5,674 nucleotides of DNA from Acinetobacter sp. GTDB taxonomy: Bacteria; Pseudomonadota; Gammaproteobacteria; Pseudomonadales; Moraxellaceae. Positions 1 through 4,939 of the stretch are shown here, one piece after another. Location of the stretch: contig JASLIY010000272.1 in the NCBI GenBank assembly GCA_030152675.1, forward strand, positions 1 to 5,674, given 5' to 3'. Position 1 is the stretch's first letter. Every line of letters starts with the position of its first letter. The position numbers and the translations under genes were made by a program. The notes beneath the pieces are model-generated. The model made no database searches. It was given only the letters and a program-made list of their open reading frames with translations, and had not been told where the DNA came from.

Positions 1-1
1 A

Positions 2-361
2 TCGACTCAGAACCGAATGAATAGCTTTATTGCAGGTTTTGGTACGGTCTTGTTTTATGAAGACCAAGACGTGGTGAAAGGCTTGCAAGAAAAATTCGCA
101 CTCTATGCTGAAAACTTCCCAACATGGTCTGAACATTCAACAGCGATTGCTCAGTTTGCCGTTTGGACTGCATTGTCTGATCATGGTGTGGGTGCGTCTT
201 TGCAACATTACAATCCTATCGTAGATGCTGAAGTAGCTGAATTGTTTGATATTCCAAAGCAATGGAAACTACGTGCACAATTGGTCTTGGGTTCAATCGA
301 AGCAGCTGCTGCTGAGAAAGCATTTATGGATGACCAAGCACGTTTTAAAACTTTTAACTAA
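2..361 (+). CDS. Nitroreductase family protein (Frm2/COG3560-like), C-terminal part, cut by window start
   Basis: The reading frame is open from base 2 and ends at a TAA, giving about 119 residues of a family whose members are usually about 200 residues long, so roughly the first 80 residues lie upstream of the window. An internal ATG at position 17 is not the real start, because the family pattern is already under way there. Recognisable elements are the GTVLFYEDQDVV strand, the WSEHS...AVWTAL helix, the GASLQHYNP segment and the IPKQWKLRAQLVLG stretch, all typical of the Frm2/Hbn1/CinD-type branch of FMN-dependent nitroreductase-like oxidoreductases. These cytoplasmic flavoproteins reduce nitroaromatics or quinones with NAD(P)H and are linked to redox or metal stress in other organisms; the natural substrate here cannot be told. 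The FMN-binding N-terminal residues are not visible. The gene ends 90 bp before a strong terminator and is the last gene of its transcript. Confidence 0.88.
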   Translation, partial: STQNRMNSFIAGFGTVLFYEDQDVVKGLQEKFALYAENFPTWSEHSTAIAQFAVWTALSDHGVGASLQHYNPIVDAEVAELFDIPKQWKLRAQLVLGSIEAAAAEKAFMDDQARFKTFN

Positions 362-380
362 GTCCATTCAGATGTAGTTT

Positions 381-414
381 CGATTGAGGTGCTTAGGTCG
401 GTTGACCTCAATCG
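381..414 (+). other. Perfect 10-bp inverted repeat in the nitroreductase 3' UTR
   Basis: CGATTGAGGT (381-390) is the exact reverse complement of ACCTCAATCG (405-414), with a 14-nt loop. It begins 20 nt after the nitroreductase stop and is not followed by a T-run, so it is not a classical terminator. A competing smaller hairpin, AGGTC (395-399) with GACCT (404-408), uses part of the same 3' arm. It may protect the mRNA 3' end or be part of a 3'-UTR-derived RNA ending at the terminator downstream; both are inference. Confidence 0.6.
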
Positions 415-450
415 TTGCATCCAAGTCGATGACCATCCTCGAAACAGTTC

Positions 451-478
451 AAAAAAGAACGCTACGACGTTCTTTTTT
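451..478 (+). terminator. Rho-independent terminator after the nitroreductase gene
   Basis: A perfect 11-bp stem pairs AAAAAAGAACG (451-461) with CGTTCTTTTTT (468-478) around a 6-nt loop. The 3' arm supplies the U-tract, and the A-run on the 5' side means the structure could also work on the opposite strand. It closes the nitroreductase transcript and insulates the DUF2057 promoter region that follows. Confidence 0.88.
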
Positions 479-580
479 ATGTTGAGAACTTTCTTGTTTG
501 TATTTCATGTTGAGAGGAGAGGTGTGTCAGAATGGCGTGATGCTGAGTCACCTGAAGAGCTGTGCTGAATATTTCAGGCA

Positions 581-598
581 TTGTCATAAAATTGTCAT
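581..598 (+). promoter_or_regulatory. Probable PhoB box upstream of the DUF2057 gene
   Basis: TTGTCATAAAATTGTCAT consists of two identical 7-bp half-sites (581-587 and 592-598) separated by AAAA, giving an 11-bp period. The enterobacterial Pho box is CTGTCAT, a 4-bp A/T spacer, then CTGTCAY; this site differs only at the first base of each half-site (T for C), so 16 of 18 positions agree. It takes the place of a -35 element, as expected for PhoB-activated promoters, and lies 57 bp before the start codon at 656. Activation of the gene by phosphate starvation is an inference from this match. Confidence 0.68.
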
Positions 599-608
599 CG
601 CTGCATTG

Positions 609-614
609 CATAGT
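609..614 (+). promoter_or_regulatory. Candidate -10 element paired with the Pho box
   Basis: CATAGT matches the sigma-70 -10 consensus at four of six positions and starts 10 bp after the end of the Pho box, close to the usual distance in Pho-activated promoters. Transcription would begin near 620-622, giving a leader of about 35 nt before the ATG at 656. The weak hexamer and lack of a -35 element fit an activator-dependent promoter. Confidence 0.42.
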
Positions 615-655
615 GCGCTTAGTTTACAGTTTTTTGACAATAGTGAGTCTAAGGT

Positions 656-1363
656 ATGTCATTCAAAAAGATTAGCATTTTGGCGCTAGGATCGATGTTA
701 AGTGCATCGTTATTCGCTGCAGTGAATATTTCTGCACCTGAGGAAATTGTGCTACTCGCTGTAAATGATCAAGAGGTTAATGCTGGCTTATTTAGAACCG
801 CGAATAACAACTATAAGGTTGATGCGGGTCAAGTTTCACTCAGTGTACGTTATCAGCAGTTTTTTAAGCACTTAGATGGTGAGCATGATATTGCCAAATC
901 AGGTGTGGTGACGATTACAGCACCGAATTTGATCGATGGTCAAAGTTATCAGCTCAAACCGATCAATGTACCTAATAATTATGATGATGCTAAAAAATAC
1001 GCAGAACAACCGACTATTGCGATTTATGACCAGAACAATCAACTAGTGGTGCAGCAAACAGGTGCCAATAGTCAAGCCAAGTCATGGTTAAGTGGAGGGG
1101 TGTTGGGACGTGTATTCGACTATAGCAAATCCAGCTCAGCCAGCCAGCCGGCCCCAGTTTATGCGGCAAGTCACAGTACCACAAGCGCATTGCCCGCAGT
1201 GAGCAACACAACCACAAGCACCACATCGCCTTCAGTTGCTCAATCAGGCTTGCCAGCCGCAACAACTCAACAGGCATCAGCGGATCAGCAGTTGATCCGC
1301 ATCTGGCAGGGGGCAAGCAAGGCGGAGCGCCAACGCTTTATGAGTTGGTTGGCGGAACAGTAA
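656..1363 (+). CDS. Secreted DUF2057 (YccT-like) family protein
   Basis: This 235-residue protein starts with a Sec signal peptide: Lys4-Lys5, a hydrophobic core and a probable signal peptidase I site after LFA (residue 21), predicting a periplasmic or secreted product. Residues 23-135 show the DUF2057/YccT pattern, with N-I-S-A-P at the mature start, the V-D-A-G-Q-V-S-L-S-V-R-Y strand motif and a T-I-A-I-Y-D strand near 120-125. Residues about 158-208 are a low-complexity Ser/Thr/Ala/Pro linker, and residues 209-235 form a C-terminal helix (IRIWQGASKAERQRFMSWL) like the conserved tail of many family members. Salmonella YccT (CsgI) has been reported to restrain curli assembly; whether that applies here is unknown. 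The start is fixed by an in-frame stop at 650-652. AAGG lies too close to the ATG, so GTGAG at 644-648 is the better ribosome contact. A Pho box lies upstream. Confidence 0.85.
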   Translation: MSFKKISILALGSMLSASLFAAVNISAPEEIVLLAVNDQEVNAGLFRTANNNYKVDAGQVSLSVRYQQFFKHLDGEHDIAKSGVVTITAPNLIDGQSYQLKPINVPNNYDDAKKYAEQPTIAIYDQNNQLVVQQTGANSQAKSWLSGGVLGRVFDYSKSSSASQPAPVYAASHSTTSALPAVSNTTTSTTSPSVAQSGLPAATTQQASADQQLIRIWQGASKAERQRFMSWLAEQ

Positions 1364-1388
1364 GTCAGACAGTCGTCACTTTTAGGGC

Positions 1389-2879
1389 TTAAAGCACAAT
1401 ATTTTGATACTGGGCTTGCCAAGGCTGTGCGATTTCGAGCTGTGCTGCTAACTGTAATAAGCGATCTTCTTTGCCAAAGGGTGCGATAAACTGTGAACCC
1501 AGCGGAAGTTGATCTGCGTTCCAGTACAGTGGCACTGACATCGCGGGTAAGCCCGTGATGTTGGCCAGTTGTGTAAACGGCACCCACGCCAAGTTGGTTT
1601 TGACCAGATGTTCGATCAGATGACCTTGGGCGAGGCGGTGCGCTTGATTGATCTTTAATAAGCCCTTTAATACTGGTCGTTGCCAAGCGGGTGTTTTGAC
1701 TTGTCCATTGCGCGGTGCAACTGATGCCGTGGCAGGGAGTAAATACAGATCGTACTGTGCAAAGAACTGATTCATTTGGGTGGTGTAGTGCCCCCAATGA
1801 TTGAGGTTGTGGATATAGTCCATGGCAGAGACCTTGGCACCTAATGCTGCGATGGCACGGGTATCTAGTTCAAAGTCCTCATCGCGAACGCCATAATTTT
1901 TCTTCAGCTGATCGACGCTGTAGGCGCATTGGGTAAACCAAGTGCGTACAAAGTCTTTGGCCAAGGCCATTCCATCGATTGTAGGGGTATCCTCAACCAC
2001 ATGATGACCTAGCGCAGTCAATAGTTTGGCCGTGTGCTGTATGGCCTTGATGGCATCTTTGCTGACCTCGGTTCCGATCGGGGATTGGGTGCTGAATGCA
2101 ATTTTGAGCGGCTTAAGGGGTTGATGCAGCAGTTTAAGATAAGGCGCCTCAGGGGCTTGGATCTCAAATAACGAGTTCTGGTCCGCACCACGCGTGGCAT
2201 CTAACATCGCAGCACTGTCGCGCACAGACTTGGTTAATACATGCTGCATGGCGGCGCCGTGCATGGCTTCACTCATGTTTGGCCCCCATGGTGTGCGACC
2301 ACGACTGGGTTTAAGTCCAAACAAGCCGCAGTAAGAGGCCGGGATGCGAATTGAGCCACCACCATCACTTGCCCCCGCAATCGGGACGATGCCTGCTGCA
2401 ACTGCTGCCGCTGCACCTCCCGAAGAACCGCCGGTGTTGTGTTGCAAGTTCCAAGGGTTATGGCAGCTGCCCCACGCTTTGGGTTCGGTCACCCCTTTAA
2501 TGCCCAGTTCAGGGCTATTGGTCAGTCCAAAGATCGTCAGACCTGTTTTCTCCCAACGAGAGACAATTTCAGCATGGTACTGTGGGATATGTTGAATACG
2601 TTTCAAGCTGTTGGAGCCATAACTGCTCTGCACGCCTGCATATTCTTGATGTAAATCTTTTAATAAAAAAGGCACTCCGGAAAACATCCCAGTATGATGT
2701 TGCTTGGCGCGTTCTCTGGCTTGCTCAAGCATCGGGATCACGATGGCATTCAGTTGTGGATTCACCGCTTGGCTGCGTTCTAAGGCAATCTCAAGCAGTT
2801 CATGGGCTTGAACTTGTTTTTGTTGAATCAGCTCGGCCAAACCTAAGCCATCGAATTGAATATATTCTGCGTACTTCAT
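1389..2879 (-). CDS. Amidase-signature family hydrolase, NylA-like
   Basis: A complete 496-residue amidase-signature enzyme, close to the roughly 490 residues of 6-aminohexanoate cyclic dimer hydrolase (NylA). The Ser-cisSer-Lys triad is visible: Lys74 in FLLKDL, cis-Ser152 in the Gly-rich GGSSGG (150-155), and nucleophile Ser176 in DGGGSIRIP. The C-terminal FTQLANITGLPAMSVPL block (about 435-451) and the PLGSQF motif are also standard. From memory, NylA uses Lys72, Ser150, Ser174 and Cys316; Cys318 here lies in the matching place, each shifted by two. It hydrolyses a carboxamide to acid and amine, probably in the cytoplasm since no signal peptide is seen; the true substrate is unknown. The ATG at 2879 is preferred over upstream in-frame starts (up to 3011) because it begins with the family-typical N-terminus and has AAAGGA five bases before it. 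It converges on the DUF2057 gene with 25 bp between stops and no obvious terminator. Its G+C is higher than its neighbours'. Confidence 0.92.
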   Translation of the reverse strand: MKYAEYIQFDGLGLAELIQQKQVQAHELLEIALERSQAVNPQLNAIVIPMLEQARERAKQHHTGMFSGVPFLLKDLHQEYAGVQSSYGSNSLKRIQHIPQYHAEIVSRWEKTGLTIFGLTNSPELGIKGVTEPKAWGSCHNPWNLQHNTGGSSGGAAAAVAAGIVPIAGASDGGGSIRIPASYCGLFGLKPSRGRTPWGPNMSEAMHGAAMQHVLTKSVRDSAAMLDATRGADQNSLFEIQAPEAPYLKLLHQPLKPLKIAFSTQSPIGTEVSKDAIKAIQHTAKLLTALGHHVVEDTPTIDGMALAKDFVRTWFTQCAYSVDQLKKNYGVRDEDFELDTRAIAALGAKVSAMDYIHNLNHWGHYTTQMNQFFAQYDLYLLPATASVAPRNGQVKTPAWQRPVLKGLLKINQAHRLAQGHLIEHLVKTNLAWVPFTQLANITGLPAMSVPLYWNADQLPLGSQFIAPFGKEDRLLQLAAQLEIAQPWQAQYQNIVL

Positions 2880-2884
2880 TGCAA

Positions 2885-2890
2885 TCCTTT
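2885..2890 (-). promoter_or_regulatory. Ribosome binding site that decides the amidase start
   Basis: On the minus strand AAAGGA ends five bases before the ATG at 2879. The frame stays open upstream to an ATG at 3011, but that extra 44-residue segment is Gln/Lys-rich, unlike family N-termini, and lacks a comparable site. Confidence 0.8.
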
Positions 2891-2940
2891 GTTTGATCTT
2901 TATCGAGTGGTCTACTCTATCTTGTTTTTTGAATAAGTTT

Positions 2941-3050
2941 TTGACCTGTTGACGGCAAGCCATCTGAAAAGCGGCATGATGGCTTGACGCTGGTGATGAT
3001 CCGCCTTGCAATTGCAGCGGCTAGATCCTTGTGTTCTGCCAAGATCATAG
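2941..3050. other. G+C-raised intergenic island with inverted repeats in the amidase leader
   Basis: The 348-bp region between the amidase start (2879) and the next gene (3228) is mostly AT-rich, but this stretch is about 50% G+C by hand count. It holds a perfect 9-bp inverted repeat, CAAGCCATC (2956-2964) with GATGGCTTG (2978-2986), and the palindrome TGCAATTGCA (3007-3016) flanked by CCGC (3001-3004) and GCGG (3017-3020). On the minus strand a 43-codon ORF (3048-2917) runs through it but has no ribosome site and no recognisable product. It could be a structured leader or small RNA, a degraded gene remnant or a repeat element; I cannot tell which. From 3061 to about 3110 the DNA is extremely AT-rich. 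Confidence 0.4.
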
Positions 3051-3188
3051 CGCAATACTTTATTTAAGGTATTAAAATATAAAAATTTTTAATAAATAAG
3101 CGAAGAAGTGATCTATTTGGGCGTGAGGGGATTGATGGATTGTTCAACTATAGTTAATTTTGAATGATTTCATTGCAATATGTGCTAA

Positions 3189-3220
3189 CGTAATCCGATA
3201 AATTTTGAACTATGATTACG
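3189..3220 (+). promoter_or_regulatory. Inverted repeat just upstream of the small secreted protein gene
   Basis: CGTAATC (3189-3195) is the exact reverse complement of GATTACG (3214-3220), separated by 18 bp, and ends 7 bp before the ATG at 3228. The spacer contains GATAAA (3197-3202), a weak -10 candidate 18 bp after TTGCAA (3173-3178). If that promoter is used, the repeat is placed like an operator; if transcription starts upstream, the right arm would pair over the ribosome-binding region. It is only 7 bp per arm, so chance is possible. Confidence 0.32.
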
Positions 3221-3227
3221 ATTGAGT

Positions 3228-3707
3228 ATGAAAAGAACCCTTTTATTGACGGCTACATTTTTGTTGATCACTCCATCTCTTTTTGCTGCACCGACCGTTG
3301 CGTCGAAGCCCACGCCAAATATCATGCAGAGCGCTAATACGGTGAAAGTCAGTACGCGACCAGAGATCTTGGGTTTATGGGGAATGTCTTTGCCAAACAA
3401 TAAATCATGTACGGAATATTATAATTTTAGGGGCGCCAATGAATTGGTGGTGAATAGTGCCAAAGAGTGGTCGACGGGACTCTATGACTACCAACCTGCA
3501 CCAGACAATACTCAGACCAAGTTACCGGCGCTGATTATTCAAATTAAATATGACAACAATGAAAAAGACTGTTCAGGGCATCAAGAAGATCAGGCTGGAG
3601 AAACGTCACAATATTTTGTGCGTTGGCAAAATGCCAATACGATTAATTTCTGCGCATCCGAAAAGGGTGATCAATGTATTGCCACATTACATCGTGTACT
3701 GCCTTAA
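3228..3707 (+). CDS. Small exported four-cysteine protein of unknown function
   Basis: I do not recognise this 159-residue protein beyond a resemblance to uncharacterised Acinetobacter secreted proteins. It has a clear Sec signal peptide: MKR, a Leu/Thr-rich core and a probable cleavage after LFA (residue 20), with no lipobox. The mature part starts with a Thr/Pro/Lys-rich segment to about residue 45, then ILGLWGM, KSCTEYYNF and later beta-strand-like stretches (ALIIQIKY, QYFVRW). Cysteines at 61, 115, 142 and 150 could form two disulfides in the periplasm. The GLWG...EYYNF layout suggests a small beta-barrel or lipocalin-like fold, a guess from pattern only. The ATG at 3228 is preferred over an in-frame TTG at 3222 because it begins with the positively charged signal-peptide end; neither has a strong ribosome site. 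It is a single-gene unit, divergent from the amidase and convergent with the lipoprotein gene. Confidence 0.75.
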   Translation: MKRTLLLTATFLLITPSLFAAPTVASKPTPNIMQSANTVKVSTRPEILGLWGMSLPNNKSCTEYYNFRGANELVVNSAKEWSTGLYDYQPAPDNTQTKLPALIIQIKYDNNEKDCSGHQEDQAGETSQYFVRWQNANTINFCASEKGDQCIATLHRVLP

Positions 3708-3720
3708 AGGCGCATGGCAC

Positions 3721-3750
3721 AACATGTAGAGCAATAACATGTAGAGCAAT
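3721..3750. repeat. Perfect tandem duplication of a 15-bp unit
   Basis: AACATGTAGAGCAAT occurs twice head to tail (3721-3735 and 3736-3750), 13 bp after the stop of the small secreted protein gene. It lies in its 3' UTR, before the terminator, and is noncoding. It looks like a recent slippage duplication. Confidence 0.85.
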
Positions 3751-3826
3751 ATTGTTGATGCGCTGACTAAATAGCAAAACCAAAATCAAAACCATAAAAC
3801 GTTATCATGCTATAGCGCAAAGCAAG

Positions 3827-3867
3827 AAAAACACCTCATCTAAGCTGGACTTGGATGAGGTGTTTTT
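3827..3867. terminator. Strong bidirectional intrinsic terminator between convergent genes
   Basis: A 14-bp perfect stem pairs 3827-3840 (A-run plus CACCTCATC) with 3854-3867 (GATGAGGTG plus T-run). A G-U pair and three more pairs (3842-3844 with 3850-3852) extend it to 18 bp with a 5-nt loop. T-runs occur in the 3' arm on both strands, so it can end the small secreted protein transcript on the plus strand and the lipoprotein transcript on the minus strand. Confidence 0.92.
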
Positions 3868-3911
3868 TAATGCGCTTGTTCTCTTGCTAGGGGCTAAGCC
3901 TCAGCTCAAAC

Positions 3912-4829
3912 TTAGGATTTGGCAGGGTTTTTCAACACTTGCCACACGTTATAACGGCCTTGTTTTTCGATTTCAAGAATCAAGCGATCTGCAACTTCTG
4001 CTTCTTCAGGGAATTTAACTTTGTAGTTCTTTAAAGTCTGAATGGCATTTTTCTTTTGCTCTAGACCAATATAGTTGTTGGCAGCAGAAAGATAGGCTTC
4101 TTGAACATTGGCTTTAATGGCGCGATCGAGATAAGGAATCGCTTCACGTTGACCACCACCTTCAGACAAAGAGAATCCGAACCAGAGATTGGCTTCTGCA
4201 TCATCTTTGTTGATTTTGAGGATACGCTGTGCGTAAGTCAGTGATTTAGTGGTGTATGCAGAACCAAGATCGAGGTTACGCCCCATTACACTGGCTTTAA
4301 ATGCACGGATCAAGATATCAAAAGACGCTTTGTCGTTGGCTGCAAGTGCATCCAATTGAGTAGAGACTTCTTTAAGCTTGCTCTCAAAGCCTTTACGTTC
4401 TTGGCGATCTGTAAACTGAGGCGGATAGTGACGTGCTTTACCTTCAACCATTTGTAAGAAATCATCGATGCTGGTGATATCGATTTCATTATTACCCGCA
4501 ATCACGGCATATTTCATGCTGCGCTGCGTACTATTAACTGTTGGAATAATCAATTTGTTGGTGTCGAGCACCAATGAATTTCCAGCGTTGTTCGGATCGA
4601 TGACTTCCATTTTCGCAACAGGTTGTGCTGCTGCTTTTTTCAGCTCCAGCTCAAACACGGGTGGCTGATCATAGTTAAATGGATTGAGGGCATAAAACGG
4701 CGGGGTTAGATCAGGTTCCGTAAATACAATCGGATCATTATTTACTTTGTTGTGACTAATAGGTCCTGTACTACATGCAGTCAGGATAGACGCTGCAATG
4801 AGGGTATATGCCAAGGGCTTAAATGTCAT
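3912..4829 (-). CDS. TPR-like outer-membrane lipoprotein of unknown function
   Basis: A 305-residue predicted lipoprotein. The signal peptide ends in the lipobox L-T-A-C with Cys19 as the lipidation site; Ser20 at +2 favours sorting to the outer membrane. After a Pro/Asn-rich tether (about 20-70) comes a mixed segment containing Lys/Glu-rich helices (about 130-165). Residues about 178-292 are helical pairs with tetratricopeptide-like spacing, such as AEANLWFGFSLSEGGGQREA and AIPYLDRAIKAN followed by AYLSAANNYIGLEQKKNAI, so a protein-protein scaffold role in the envelope is likely. The exact partner is unknown. The ATG at 4829 is chosen because GGA lies 8 bases before it; an in-frame ATG at 4838 has no such site and would only add M-I-D. 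The gene lies downstream of cysE on the same strand and ends at the shared terminator. Confidence 0.8.
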   Translation of the reverse strand: MTFKPLAYTLIAASILTACSTGPISHNKVNNDPIVFTEPDLTPPFYALNPFNYDQPPVFELELKKAAAQPVAKMEVIDPNNAGNSLVLDTNKLIIPTVNSTQRSMKYAVIAGNNEIDITSIDDFLQMVEGKARHYPPQFTDRQERKGFESKLKEVSTQLDALAANDKASFDILIRAFKASVMGRNLDLGSAYTTKSLTYAQRILKINKDDAEANLWFGFSLSEGGGQREAIPYLDRAIKANVQEAYLSAANNYIGLEQKKNAIQTLKNYKVKFPEEAEVADRLILEIEKQGRYNVWQVLKNPAKS

Positions 4830-4877
4830 ATCTATCATCCGATAATTGTTGTAAAAGTAAAGTTATACATGGGGCTC

Positions 4878-4906
4878 AGTCTAAGAAAACTCGTACCAAC
4901 ATGCAA
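4878..4906 (-). promoter_or_regulatory. Weak candidate promoter for the lipoprotein gene
   Basis: On the minus strand TTGCAT (4906-4901) and TAGACT (4883-4878) are 17 bp apart, matching the sigma-70 hexamers at three and four of six positions. An alternative -10, TATAAC (4867-4862), has no good -35. The evidence is slight; the gene could also be read from cysE. Confidence 0.22.
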
Positions 4907-4939
4907 CTTTAAACTTCTTACGTTACTAAAAATAATACA

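Noticed and set aside
532..540. Good-looking Shine-Dalgarno (AGGAG at 515-519) before ATG 532
   Set aside because: The ATG is followed after one codon by TGA, and the nearby ATG at 540 opens the same unsupported ORF.
634..639. TTGACA, a perfect -35 hexamer
   Set aside because: The matching -10 would fall inside the DUF2057 coding region (657-662) and does not resemble TATAAT.
498..689. Plus-strand 63-codon ORF overlapping the DUF2057 start
   Set aside because: It runs through the Pho box and promoter region, overlaps the real start in another frame, and shows no recognisable protein pattern.
1285..1797. Minus-strand 170-codon ORF across the DUF2057/amidase junction
   Set aside because: It is antisense to the end of one well-supported gene and out of frame with the other; its composition is unlike a real protein.
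2344..2896. Three plus-strand ORFs opposite the amidase N-terminal half
   Set aside because: They are antisense shadows of a conserved enzyme with intact catalytic motifs in the minus frame.
2880..3011. N-terminal extension of the amidase to ATG 3011
   Set aside because: The extra 44 residues do not look like the family, and the ATG at 2879 has AAAGGA at ideal spacing.
2917..3048. 43-codon minus-strand ORF as a leader peptide
   Set aside because: It has no ribosome site, recognisable sequence or attenuator-like codon run; kept only as part of the island finding.
3146..3155. Palindrome AACTATAGTT
   Set aside because: It is a short AT-rich palindrome expected by chance; TATAGT inside it has no acceptable -35.
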